A stretch of 64,000 nucleotides of DNA from Cryptomeria japonica (taxonomy: Eukaryota; Streptophyta; Pinopsida; Cupressales; Cupressaceae), in assembly GCF_030272615.1 (NCBI RefSeq), contig NC_081414.1, positions 52,198,636 to 52,262,635 of the forward strand. Direction: 5' to 3'. This document shows positions 10,278-22,400 of this stretch, one piece after another; the first letter of the stretch is position 1; each line of letters begins with the position of its first letter. The notes under the pieces are model-generated. The model ran no database searches, was not told the DNA's origin, and was given only the letters and a program-made list of their open reading frames with translations. The translations under genes and the position numbers were made by a program.

Positions 10278-11075
10278 TGTAGACACCCAAAATTGTCATG
10301 TCTAATTAAATAAATATTTTATTTATTTAATTATCTAAGCCTAATTCTTCTATTAATTAAATAAATTTTTATTTATTTAATTAATTCATTTATCCTCTTC
10401 TAGCCTTATTTCTCATTTAAATAAATACATTTATTTATTTAAATTATCCCTTTCCTATATTAAATAAATATTTTATTTATTTAATTATCCTACTTCTTCT
10501 ATTAATTAAATAAATCTTTATTTATTTAATTAATTCATTATTTTTTTCTACACATGACACATGTCATTCATCTCTTATTTCCTACACTACCTACCTCTTT
10601 CATTATTTTGGTATTTCTTATACCTACCCTCTAATCCTAGCCGACCTCCTTTTTACACCTCTCAATCTTAACCCTCCATTTCCTATTGTGTCTTCTATTT
10701 AAGGAGATGCTTTCTTCATTGTCAAACCCTAATGGCTAATGACATACCCTAATGACTGATTTTGGAGGACTTGGCTACACTACAATTCTACTTGCAACCA
10801 CATTCCGTTCTTTGTTGAGCTCTTGTGCATACAAAAATCTGAGAGCAAGCATATCAAACAAGATCAATGGAGATAGGAAGAATGGAGATCAAAACCCTAG
10901 TGGACATGTGATGGTATAATCTTTGTGATTTTGAGTTATTTGCATTGTCTTAGGTTATCTTCATATGTTATGGTGGATCTTTGTTCATTGTTAGGCTAGG
11001 GTTTGGTGGTTGAATCCATTTTAGTCTTTCAATATTGTTGTTATGGCTATCCATTTTCACCATACACAACACCCA
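10278..11075 (+). repeat. 3' LTR of element T (right edge approximate)
   Basis: It begins TGTAGACACCC right after the purine tract. It contains a palindromic AT-rich array (10304-10534) and a TATA-like CTATTTAAGG near 10696. The right end cannot be fixed without the 5' LTR; a CATACACA near 11,065 is one candidate end. Confidence 0.65.
10304..10534. repeat. Five-copy AT-rich palindrome array in the LTR
   Basis: Five inverted repeats of the form ATTAAATAAAT ... ATTTATTTAAT (arms about 11 bases, 3-6 base centres) at about 10304, 10352, 10414, 10458 and 10501, separated by pyrimidine-rich spacers such as CTAATTCTTCT. They lie upstream of the TATA-like box, so within U3. Confidence 0.8.
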
Positions 11076-12163
11076 GTCGCAACCTCGCAACATAAAATGG
11101 CCAAGTGCAAAACATCTTGTGAGGTAGCGACAACTAAAATCTCCCAGTACTTGCAAGCTCGTGACTTAAACTGACTTGATGATAAAGGACCTGCAAGCTA
11201 GCGATAACCATAAAATCTGAAAACTATTTATCGATGTCTTATGTTAATTATTGTCATAAACAAGCACGAGTAGTGACACACAGACCATTAATGACTTAGT
11301 ACTTACTCGCTAATTCTCGCAGCTAATGGCTATAATGCATGGTATCAAACCAATTCGAGACCTCACGACCAAAGCGATTTCATTAACAATCTCCACCTCG
11401 CTAACATAAAATGCTAACACTCAAAAAACTAGAGACCTCTTGATTTGAACCCAAACCAACAAGTCCAATACTTGCTAACTCGTCACTTAAATTGTTAAAC
11501 ATGAAATTTATTTGCGTGTTAGAGATGAAACATTAAACATGTCTGACCAACTGTTTGACCATACTTGATGTTGACATGGGAAAATAAATAGAGGACAACT
11601 CAGATTTTCAATGCACGACAACTTTGGTTTACTAGCCAACTAAGACAATAAACAAACACAAAACCCTAATCGCCATGAACATCATTTTAAGCATTTAATG
11701 TAGAACAGTAGAAAGGCTCTAGCAGTAACAGTAATGCAATATGAATAATTTTATGGATCTTGTGACACAAATTGTTGCATTTCATGTTCAACATAATGTG
11801 GAACCAAATACCAATTTACTAATTATTCAATTGTTTAGTAATAATTCAAATTCACAATTAAAAATATGAAATAAGTATCCGTTCTACTTCTAATTGACAA
11901 ATTCAAGGAATACAATATCAAAAATCATCAATGACAACTGCAGTATTGCAATTTTGCAAATTGAAATTGTAATATGACTCAAGAACTATAGTATAATTAT
12001 AAATACCTATAAGTTGACTGCTAATTCACTTCAGTGACTCAATCCGACTGTCTGAGGCTTCTATATCCCAAATGGACTCAAGATCCAGAAACTGACTAGT
12101 ACTAACAGGTTCATCTTCATTATGAGTCGGGTATTCAAAAATGTCTTCATCTTCATGCTGACT
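11076..12163. other. Noncoding stretch between element T and the hAT gene
   Basis: No gene seen. AT-rich, with one diverged direct repeat (CCAGTACTTGCAAGCTCGTG near 11140 and CCAATACTTGCTAACTCGTC near 11466). The right part probably belongs to the 3' flank or terminal region of the hAT copy, but I could not find its ends. Confidence 0.4.
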
Positions 12164-14790
12164 CTAAGTTTGCGATCCATCATATTCATTTGTGTCAGCA
12201 CTCGCACTAGAAATAGCACCACCAACTTTTAAAGTGTTGCACAACCCTCGTCTTTCACGCATGGAGTTCCAGATTGCCAGTGCCCTCTCATATGAAAAAT
12301 CTCTAACATTATACTGGGTTACAAACAACCTCAAGCAAGTTTCCAAATTCTTGTTTTATTTGTTTCTGATCTTTGATTTCAAAATCCCTAATACACTGAA
12401 AACTCTCTCATCTTCCACCGACCCCAATATCATTGTTTGACATAAATCAACAAGTTTCAAATATTCTAGTATTACAATACGCAATGCTTCACTTTGATCT
12501 ATCCTTTTCCAAAGCCTTGTGATTGATCCAGGTTCAAATGGATTCTCCAAGTTAACCAACTGTTGTTTCATAACCAATGCAAACTGTTTACATTGTTTTC
12601 TAAGATGATCTGAATTTAAAATTCCTTCTATTGGTTGTCCATTGCAATATGCATCTTTTGAAAATGTCAATATCAATTCCTCTAGTTTTTTATGAAACAT
12701 CTTTGCGTCATTTGGATTATCTCCAATTGAATGCCAAAATTGAGGATACACACAACCCATGACTTCAAGTATTTCTTCTCGAGGGAATCTTTCACGAATC
12801 TCAGTTGAAAGTTCATATGCAATAGACTTCAAATTATCACTAACAGATTCAACAATCCTGTCAAAATCTTCCTTTTTAACTGGTAGTGCTCTACCTCGCT
12901 TGCTCATCTTAGATTGGTGCATTGGTATCTGAAAATCGTTTTACAAAGACACATAACTCATTTTTTGTATTGAAATGTAAAATTTTTTTAGCATGATTCA
13001 AATCTGTAATTATCTGCCACCTAAAAAAATTTGGGCTTCGCCTTGTTAGATCTAAGTATAAATCATCCAAGCTCAAGCATGTCATTTTATGTAGAGTGCT
13101 ATACTCATTGATATACATAGTTTTGTCTTGGGATTTCTTAGCAAGTTTGTTCATTGAATCCAACATGGGGAGAAGACTAGCTAAATTTAACAGAGTCTCT
13201 ATATCACTTAACTTATGTAAGAGATCAGGAGCTTTGTCTAATGTGAGGCGTTGCTCATACATTAGTCCGATCAAGGATTGATATTCTGTTAGAACTTGTT
13301 TCGCTGGTCCATGCAAGGAGATCCTTCTGGTCTCAACATCCCTGGGAAGCTTGTTTCCTCCTGTTACTCCCTCAGCAAAAATCTAAAATTCTACAAAATG
13401 TTTAGGACTTTGGCAGAAGTATGAGTGGAGCTCGTGGACCAGATCTTCAACTTTTGACACTGTAGGGAAATTGTTTACAATTCTATATGATAAATTCATT
13501 CGATGGGCCATGCAGTGAATGCCAACCATGTATGGTGCAATACTAGTTTGTAATCTTGCGCAAAGATCAGTCCTTTGACCTTGCATTACTGTAGCTCCAT
13601 CAACTCCAACACACACCAACTTCTTGGCAATTGTCAAGTCATCCATACCAGCAATTTGATTCAAAGCTTTCTTAACTTCCAAATATAAATTTTCAGTTGT
13701 TGAATTTCCCCTCATTTTATGAACACATAGTAGATGAGCTCGACAGACATGTTCTTTTATGGTATACACATGCATACAAACCCAAGCAGTGTTATCTACC
13801 ACAGTAACTTCATCTATGGATAATGAAATGAAATTTGACTCTTTTACACTCTCTTGTAAATTTTGCTTTTCCACCTTAGTGAGACAGTTTGTCATTTCCC
13901 ATCCAGCATTTATTGACCAATGTGACATAGCATAGTGAGGAACATTCAAAAAAGATAATAAATTACTAAATTCTGGGAAATCTTTCATAGGACGCCCTCT
14001 CGACATAATATGAAAAACAACACTCATCTGAATAGTCTTTGCCAGGTTTGCATCTTTTGCTGCATGTTCAAGCCCAACCTTGATTGTATTTTCAAATCCA
14101 CTATTATGAATCAGTGTCATTTTGTGGCTATGCTCTTCATATTCCGTGGCATACTTAACATGAAGACATTCTTCCTTTTATTTCCGTCTATGATCTATTT
14201 TTCATAAACCTTACCAATATGCTTTTCTATGGTGTCAAGCTTTAGCTGCATCTTCTTCTCTCTTTTAGTTTTCCAGCTACAAATCTTACACCTGCATTCT
14301 GTTGGTTGTTCATCATTGTTTGGGACCAGTTCAATGAATGGGTACTTTTCTACCCAGTCAATCTTAAAACTCCTTGTCATCTCCCACTCTCGCCCCAGTC
14401 TTACTTTCCTTTTTCTTTTCTTCCTACCAACATCATCTTTAGTACTGGCCTTTGCATCCGAGTGAATTATCTCATTGTGTGTATCCCTTAGAACATCTTC
14501 TTCCATGTCGGTATTGTCATCCTCATTTGATGCATTTAACTCAATGGCAATCAAACATTGTGGTGGTGGTGAGCTACTGTGAATGGGTTCTCCAACTACA
14601 GAGGTTGATGGACCAGAAACTTTGCCAATTCCAAAAAAAGACTTTATGGTACTATCTTTAAGTTTAAGTTTTGGGCATTTTGATGGCCTCCCAATCTCTT
14701 CAGTTTCACCGCCCTGAGGAGTTTACCCTTGTCTGACATCCCAATCCCTTCACCACCCTGAGGAGTCTCACCCATGTTTGACTGTGACAT
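12164..14790 (-). pseudogene. hAT-type transposase gene, broken
   Basis: Minus-strand pieces add up to one protein. From an ATG at 14790 come an N-terminal segment (MSQSNMGETPQGG), a basic patch (GRKKRKRKVRLGREW), and a BED/TTF-like zinc finger (CRCKICS ... EKHIG). The transposase core has candidate acidic residues in LSIDEVTVVD and VGVDGATVMQGQ. The C-terminal hAT dimerisation region contains SVEDERVFSVLGILKSKIR and then CLRLFVTQYNV. The layout resembles plant ZNF862/C17orf113-like hAT proteins. Breaks: a frame-disrupting repeat near 14730, a frameshift near 14180, TAG 13383-13385, a frameshift near 12915 and TAA 12356-12358. It may be a dead transposon or a dead domesticated copy; terminal inverted repeats were not identified. 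Confidence 0.75.
14691..14775. repeat. Tandem duplication at the hAT gene N-terminus
   Basis: Two adjacent copies of an approximately 40-base unit (minus strand, core ACTCCTCAGGG(T/C)GGTGAA followed by GATTGGGA). The second copy puts the downstream GRPSKCPK segment out of frame with the ATG at 14790, so the duplication probably helped kill the gene. Confidence 0.6.
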
Positions 14791-15965
14791 CTTGAGTCTT
14801 GACCTCTCACTACGAATTAAAAGTTAAAACTAATACTATCAAGTATGAAGAAATGATTACTCACCTTTATGCCTTCTCAATTTTCTGAATCAGGAATCAG
14901 GAATGAATGCCTGGGCTTGTGTTGCAGGATTGTAACTCTGGCCCTCTGCCCTACAATGAACTTCAACTTTCCAACTCAATTTGCAGAATGCGAATTGAGA
15001 CTCAAGACTTTGAGAGCTCCCAATTTACTAATCAGACACGAACAAATTGTAAGAAATAGTGTATTTATAGTAATCCATGATTTCATTTTTGGCGAATTAT
15101 GTGGGGCCCGAGAGTCGCAATTGCCAATAAACATTTAATTTAATTGCATTTTTGGTGAATTGCATGGGAGTGCAATGAACATTTAATTTAAGTGGGGCAA
15201 AATGGGTCCTCGAATGCTTATAATGTTTTAATTGATATTGGTGAATTTGGCCGATGCATGCAATGAACATTTAATTACCATTGGCGAATTAGGTCCTGGG
15301 TATGTGGACGTTTTACTATTGCTGGTGAATAGCGGAGGTGATCTAATACCCACGTCCGAGTGATTCTAGGTGAATATTATGGGCATGCACGTCGACGGTG
15401 TGTGGTCAATGACGAAACCCGATTACAAATATTTGCATTGTTCTTCAAAATTCTAGGCGATTTGACCACGATTGTGCCCCTCACTATTCGTGCAGAATTT
15501 GCCAGTTGGCCAAGATTCACCACTAAAAAACTCTCTATATAGCACACCCATCTTGTATGATCTAGGATATCGGGGATACAGTTTCTTTGTTTCTATGTTG
15601 CCCTGCAAGATCAATCTTCAACCGTCTACTGGGTTGCAGGATAGTGGGAGACCCCACCCATCTCATCATCTCATTGCCCCACGTGACTATTTTTCTTGGT
15701 CATCCAACAGTGTGAGATAATGAGATACAGTTCTATTTTCTTTAGTATCCTTATCTCGCATGATCATTACTTCTTTTGTTTCAATGCTGTGGGATAGCAG
15801 GATGCCACCACCATCAAGACATTGAAGACACCCGAACACATCACATCCTGGGTGAACTAATCAATAATAGCCAAGTGGATGGCGACATGCATGAGAAAGG
15901 GGGCCCATTCAAAAAACACCGCATGTCACCAAGACATAGTGGCCGCTACACCGAGGACAAACTCT
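14791..15965. other. Noncoding flank upstream of the hAT gene
   Basis: No gene seen. Between 15080 and 15340 the motifs TTGG(C/T)GAATT and CAATGAACATTTAATT recur three to four times; these could be subterminal repeats of a hAT element. Downstream of about 15,540 I recognise nothing. Confidence 0.4.
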
Positions 15966-16291
15966 GTTAGTATAACAATGAAGTTGGATGAAGCAAGAAG
16001 ATGGTGTTTCTGAACTACCATGTTATACCGAAATGCAGACAATGTCGCTGAGACAGAAGCCTTGTCTCACCGAAAAACTTCCATCGAAGGGATTTTTCAC
16101 CTCTATAACCCGCATCATTGGAATAGAATAACATGACATGTTATGCATGACTACATAACCTCTACATAACCTGCATGTTATGTGCATATCACTTGCTCTT
16201 TGTGTTGCCAATCAAATCATTCCTACCAATCTGATCCTTTCTGCATCTTTGCCCTCCAACTATTGGCATCAATGACAATCTAATGTCAACA
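15966..16291. repeat. Possible solo LTR or LTR fragment (TGTTAGT...GTCAACA)
   Basis: A 326-base interval that starts TGTTAGTATAAC and ends TCTAATGTCAACA, directly abutting the first recognisable base of element A's 5' LTR. The ends look like an LTR pair, but the flanks (AACTC and CTCTC) match only partly, so a target duplication is not proven. Confidence 0.3.
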
Positions 16292-16615
16292 CTCTCGATA
16301 GTTTGCCCTAGAGAAATGAGTTTTAGTTGTGCAAGTCATTGTATCTTGCCCTAAGGTTGTGCACCTTAGCCTTGCAAGTCTATCAGGTTCATGTTTCTCC
16401 TTGGTAGTGAGCCTAAAACATTGTAATCAATTCTAGTTATATTGTGAGTGTGATTCTCACTGTGTTTTTTTATGTATATCTTGTGTTCATGTGTTAATGG
16501 TTGATGTTTTCAATATTATTGTAGAATAGTTAAAGTTGCTTAAAGTTTTGTAGATTATTATTTTATAAGATCTAGACCGATTCACCCCCTTCTCAGTCTC
16601 ATTGTGGGTTCAACA
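16292..16615 (+). repeat. 5' LTR of element A, left part missing
   Basis: From CTCTCGATAGTTTGCC to GGGTTCAACA, aligned by eye with the 3' LTR pieces at 36690-36802 and 43344-43544. The first roughly 1.2 kb present in the 3' LTR (from 35430) has no counterpart here, so this LTR was truncated or rearranged at its left end. Confidence 0.7.
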
Positions 16616-16617
16616 AT

Positions 16618-16629
16618 TGGTATTAGAGC
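16618..16629 (+). promoter_or_regulatory. Primer binding site of element A (initiator Met-tRNA type)
   Basis: TGGTATTAGAGC, two bases after the LTR end. It differs by one C-to-T change from the canonical TGGTATCAGAGC complementary to the plant initiator methionine tRNA 3' end. Confidence 0.85.
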
Positions 16630-16673
16630 AAGGTTCCTTTTAGAAAAACTTAACTGCTTGAAATAGATCTAGA

Positions 16674-17460
16674 ATGGCATGTTGTGCAAGAACTCAATTT
16701 CAAGGCACCATAGTTTGATGGCAAAAATTTCTCTTATTGGAAGGAGAGGATGTAATCTTATTTGGAAACTTTACCAGGTGGAATCTAGGAAATTATCAAA
16801 TTTGGCTATAAGCCTCCAAAGAGTGGACCTCATACTCCTAATGGAGTTAAGAATCATGAGAATAATAAAAAAGTTAGAGCTACAATTACCAATTATTTAA
16901 GTGATACAATATTATCTAGAGTTGTAGGAATAAAAGAAGCCAAAGAAATATGGGATAATTTAAAAATTACATATAAAGGAGAGTCTAAGACAAAACAGGC
17001 TAGGTTAATGAATTTGAAACAAAAATATGAATGTCTAAAGATGGCTGATGATGAGGGTGTCAAAAATTACATACACAAGGTAAATGAGCTTGTGAATTCT
17101 ATCAAAGGTGTTGGTGGAAAGATAGAAGAAGCTAATGTTGTGAGAGATTTTGTTGAATTTGCCTAAACCCTACAAGCCTAAGAGGTGAGCTATTGAAGAA
17201 AGTCATGATTTATATAAGTATACTATTGACCAACTTCCTAGATCATTATTTAGCAATAAAATTTCTAAGATGGAAGATATCAAAAGGGAAAGAAAAGAGG
17301 TTGGATTCAAAGTTAATAGGATGACTACAGATGAACCAGAAGCAAGTGAAAATATGAATGATATTGAAGCAAACATTGTGAGAAGACTAAAGAGAGGAAC
17401 CAAAAAATACAAAGGTGAGTTACTTCTGAAATGATTTAATTGTGGAATAATTGGTCATTA
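16674..17460 (+). pseudogene. Element A gag remnant
   Basis: Short frames carry the copia Gag signature: a start ATG at 16674, a shifted frame with FDGKNFSYWKERM near 16705-16752, then EAKEIWDNLKITY-like and MNLKQKYE-like segments. A zinc-knuckle remnant near 17430 (FNCGIIGHYASK) has lost its first and last Cys, to a stop and to Phe. Several stops and frameshifts break it. Confidence 0.65.
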
Positions 17461-17473
17461 TGCTTCTAAATTT

Positions 17474-18271
17474 ATGTATAAGGAAGACTACAAAAGATCA
17501 AATGAAGATGAGAAGAAGGATAGATACAAAATACATTACATAAAGAAAAGGATAGATGATAGAGATAAAGGAAATAGGAGACTATGCTCTATGGAGACAC
17601 ATTCATCTGAGGATGAACATGGTGATGAATCAAATGAAGAATCTTTGTTTTTGGCCATAGAAGAACAAAATAAGGAAATATTTGGAAGACCAGAAAGAAT
17701 GAAGAACAAAAGAAATTCAGTAAGTGAAAATACTGCATTGCATGCCAAAGTGGAACCAAAGGCTTGGATCATTGACTTTGGATGCTCAAATCATATGACT
17801 GGTGACAAAGATAATTTCATTAATCTTGAGAAGTATGATGGAGGATCAGTGAAGTTTGCAAGAGAGGAAGATGCACCTATTTGTAGGAAAGGAAGCATTA
17901 CAATTGATGGCAATCATAAAACTAATGATTTTTATTATGTTGAAGGTCTAATACATAATTTTTTGAGTGTTAGTCAAATGTGCAATAAAGGTTATGAAAT
18001 CAAATTCAGTAATTCTAGATGTATGATTAGAAAGGGAGGTTCTGAGAGATTGGTTGCAAAAGGTGTTAGAACTAATGGAAATGTCTACTACATAAAGGAC
18101 ATGAGTGGGAGAAATTATTTTTTGGCACAAAGAAATGAATGTTGGTTGTGGCATAAGAGAATGAGACACATCAATTTTAATAGAATGGTGAAGATTAGTA
18201 CTACTAAAGTTGTGAGATATTTACCAAGAATTATCAAACCTACTGATATGGTGTGTAGGAGTGTCAACTAG
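17474..18271 (+). pseudogene. Element A protease and pre-integrase finger
   Basis: The longest open piece of A. An acidic, lysine-rich N-terminal part is followed by the copia protease motif WIIDFGCSNHMTGDK (about 17766-17810), in which the normal DSG triad reads DFG, so the enzyme would be dead. The GAG-pre-integrase region LWHKRMRHINFNRM follows near 18147. The frame ends at TAG 18269-18271, in front of the integrase core. Confidence 0.75.
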
Positions 18272-18658
18272 GAAAACAGACAAAGAGGAAGTTCAAAAAT
18301 AAGGAATATTCTACTTCTAAACCTTTGGAGTTGGTTCACACAAATCTTTGTGGGCCTACTAGGACAAAAATACTCAATGGAGAAAGGTACTTTATGTTGC
18401 TTATTGATGATTACTCTAGGATGGCATGGGTTGTATTCTTGAATGAAAAATGTGAAGCTTTTGAAAGGTTTAAAGTATTCGATTCGATGGTTTAAAATTG
18501 AGTAGATACTAAAATTAAATGTTTGAGATCTGATAGAGGAGGAGAATTTACTTCTAATGAATTTGATAGTTTTTTGTGAAAAACATGGAACTAGAAGGAT
18601 TTTTTCCACTCCAAGAGCTCTTTAGCAAAATGAAGTTGTAGAAAGAAATAATAGGACT
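18272..18658 (+). pseudogene. Element A integrase, front part
   Basis: Degraded integrase core: PLELVHTNLCGPT near 18330 (catalytic Asp position replaced by Asn) and IDDYSRMAWVVFL near 18405, up to a VERNNRT-like motif at about 18638-18658. It is cut there by insert C and continues near 24980 after it. Confidence 0.65.
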
Positions 18659-18661
18659 TGT

Positions 18662-19459
18662 TGACAAGTGTTTTGACACACTCATTAACAGTCAGGTAGG
18701 ATATGAAATGTATACCACCTCTCTTTAAAAGCAATCAAACTTGAAAGACTAATTACTCCAAGGTCTCTATAGTCAGGTCACGACGGTGTTGGGTCACTTA
18801 GTGGCTGATGCGATTGTCCTATCAAGGGGCATGTTGGTTGAAACAAAACAAACAAAATCCTTTTTTTTGTATTTTCTAATTTTCACCTTCTAAAAAATAA
18901 ACAACAAAAGATAGATCAAGGGAACAACAAAATAACAATGAAATTGATACAATAACAACTGAATGATCCACATGGTTAGAATTTTATAATCCAAATATTA
19001 TCAATACCACTATATTAGCATTCAAATGATGAACTCCATAAAATATAGAAATTCAGACAACTTTACACACCAACAGAAATGAATATCACCAAACCAATAA
19101 TCACCCTATCAATTTAATCTGAATACACCATTTGCATGCATAATATGATTCATAAAATAATAAAGCATCCAAAAGAACTAGTTGATGATTGAAATGATAG
19201 AAGTTATTAGATCACGAAGAACACAACCATATAGAACACATAAGTAGATCAGGCAATCCACAAGTTGCTTTTTGTATTAAACTTCAAAGAGTATCACAAA
19301 ATATTCTAAACTTATAAAAATCTGCATAAAATCTCTAATGGAATCTCTAAAAATGGACCTCAAATCATCAATTCGTGGACCCTTACAATGGCCCAAATTC
19401 TACAATTTATAGAGTTTTGCCCTACATCCTAAGAAAGAATCATGCCTACAAACTAGGGG
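18662..19459. other. Noncoding left part of insert C
   Basis: About 800 AT-rich bases without recognisable genes or repeats, downstream of the C-encoded gene. Confidence 0.4.
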
Positions 19460-22400
19460 TTACAAAAAGGAAGGAGTTGTAGTTGACATAAAAGTCCTTG
19501 TTTGTGAAATCCAATTAAGTGCTACTAAACTGACACTCCATGTCCACTTCCAAAATGGTGCTCCAACAACAAGTATTTCAAACCATACAAAGATAATGCT
19601 AAAAAAAGAAAGTATGAGAAGTAACTTTAGTTGACAACTCAGTTGGGGTGACGGTGATGGTGCTCCAGCATGCATTCGCCCTTTGAAACTACATGTTCAT
19701 CACTTCTTCTTGTAGTTTTGATAGTTGTTAATGAAGCATTCCAAAGAAGCAGTATGTGCATCAGCAATGTAACCTATCCGAAACTTGGATACTTTGAGTG
19801 TCTCTTTTACACTTTCTACCTTGGAAACCATCACATCCATTAAAGTCTTAGCTTTCTAGCACTGGAATAATACATACATGTACCTATTCATTATATTTGC
19901 AGTGAACTCAATAGTCTCTGAAAAATGAGCAGCAACATAGGAATCCCACTGGCTGAGTACACTCTCATGGTGTAATACTCCATCTTGTTTGAGACTATGA
20001 CCATGCCCTCCCAATAGTTTAGTCAAAAATAGTTCATAATTATCAAGTGTATCCAGGAGAAAAGGATTTTCCTTGATCACTTTGGTGCAACCTTGCTCCA
20101 TTACCTCCATTTTCAAATCTAAAATATCAATGTATGATTGCAAATTCATAAGTCATCTCACCTCCCAATAGATCTTCCCTAGTAATCACGTCTTCTTCCA
20201 TCTCTCTGATCTTCTTCAAAGTCTTATACTTTTAAAAATTTATTGCAACTGTTTCTCCCACTGTGTAACACAATATATAAGAGCACTTTAATTAAAATTG
20301 GCTTCTTCTACTATCTCCATTGTGTTTTGCAAGAATGCTTTCATTTTTCCTAACTGGTCCTTCGCCCAAGCTTTAACTAATGTGGCCACTTGTTCCATTT
20401 CATATATAGCTTTAATATCACCAAGAGGGAGCAATTAAGTGGATGGCAAAGCATCATCAGTTCTGGACTCAAGAGGCTTGGCTATCTCCATAATCAACCA
20501 TTTGTATTGCCTCAATTGTGCCTTCATATCTGCCTTAGTCTTATGTTCCTTTTCCATCCTTGATTGGATAGTAGATGTTGCAGCAACCAAGGTATTCATC
20601 TCTCCCCACTTAGTTTGTTTACCAAATTCACCATAGACACCTGATATATGGGGGGAACTTGAGAGGATCCTTCGGCATCCTACACTGGTGCTACTATATC
20701 AGTGATTACTTCTCTGAAGTCTGTTCTTGAAAAATGATAAATAGTTTTTTCTTTCTTTGTTCTCCTCAGAGACTTCATAATCGCACCTTGTAATGTCATA
20801 CTAGGGAGGACAACCTTATCTTTCTTCTTAAAAGTAAAACTTAACCATTGTGGGACAGTGTAGTCATGTTCCTCTCCGTGCATCGCTAGTTCTGCAGTGA
20901 CCTTATGAGCCTCTAAATTATGTTCTCCCTCTCCTTTTTCTTGATCTTTATCTTGTTGTTCCTCCTGTTGATACTCTTGTTGATCCCATTGATCTTGAGG
21001 AGTTGGTGGTCTTTGCTGATGTTGAACAACTTGTTGGGCAAGACTAGTTTGAAGAGATTGGTCGAGTTGTTGTTGTATTTCTTCTAACTTTTCAAAAACC
21101 TCTTCTTAAAATTGCCTTTGTGTTTCATCCTTATTCCCCTGATCATCTCCCCCCAACTTTTACAAAAAAATATCCCGATCCTTAAGAGTGAGAACCATCC
21201 TTAAATCTTGTTCATCTTCTTCATCATCAAGTGCCCCTTCTCCTATAACTTGTACATGAATCTCCATGGGTTGTACCTGTATGGTTGGCTCTTTTGTAGG
21301 TGTGGCAAGTTCCTCCTGTGGTTCTTTTGGTTTCTTCTCCACTTTTCTCTTCTTTTCTATTACAATAATAGGCTCATCATCTTCATTTGAATCTGTCTCA
21401 ATGTTATGGATGATGACCATTTCTTGTGTTGGTACTGGAGTAGGTGTAGCTTGTTGTGTAGAAGAAGTAGGAGGAGGTTGCACTTAGGCTTCCTTTTCTT
21501 GAGAGGTAGGAGGTAGTGGTGTTTTGGTTGTCTTAGTTTGAGAAACACCTTCACCTAGAACAAGACCAATTGTAGGAAGGATGGGAGTGATAGAAGCTTG
21601 TGGGTTAGCTTGTAACCCTATAGTGATTGCATGCTCCGCAACAGTTTAAAAAAATTGGGACTCTTTCATCTCAACATCCAAATGTCTCTTGAGCTCTTGG
21701 TTGTTAATTAGCACCCCTGCTTCTTCCGGATTAGTGGAAGTGATCTTCCTTGAATCAGACCTTGTTCTCCTAGCATATTTTTTGTGTACCTTGGTTTGGG
21801 GGTTATTAGTTGTTTTCCCCTTCTTCTCCTTGGCAACACTAGGATGAATCCTTAAAGTCAACCATTGCCTTGTCCTTTCCAAAACTTTTGTTGTAACAAT
21901 TTCAATATCCACCTCTTCTTGGTTGGACCATCTGATAGGAGTGAGTGGTCTTTGATCAATTCCCTTCTCTTTGAATGTAGGGTCAAGTAATTCACCGCCA
22001 TTTCTCAGCTCCTTAGGGATATTTGTTTCAATCTCAAAATTTCTGATTTGGGGTACTGACAACCTATAATAATCCTTTTCTCTCACTTCAAAACTATCTT
22101 GGAGGTTGGCCCATAAATCCTCCAATGTGGGCTTATGTCCTTCATATGATTTTGGCATCATTTGCTTCAATTTTTCATAGGGATCATACCACTCGCGAGC
22201 ATAATCAAACTCCTTTAAACTCAAATCTTGTAATTCTTGCTCAACTATCTTTGTTGCTTGAATGTTTGGACATGTATAATGCTCGAAGGAAATAGGTAAG
22301 GTGATTCTGGTCTTGTCCTTGAGTGTCAATAATGCTTGCAAACCTGCCAATTGCCTTGCATACTCCAAAATATTTATTTTGTTGCTACAATATTTAGGTA

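Larger units (their letters stand above)
1..11075 (+). mobile_element. Element T: Tat/Ogre-type Ty3/gypsy retrotransposon, 5' end outside window
   Basis: One reading frame runs from the window edge to 5404 and encodes protease, G-patch-like segment, RT, RNase H, a second archaeal-type RNase H and integrase in that order. The second RNase H before integrase is the hallmark of the Tat/Ogre branch of Ty3/gypsy. A 4.9-kb 3' region follows, holding an antisense PMD gene and tandem repeats, then a purine tract (10264-10277) and a 3' LTR starting TGTAGACACCC at 10278. The gag and 5' LTR lie upstream of the window. The right LTR end is a guess (about 11,075) because there is no second copy here to align. 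Confidence 0.85.
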
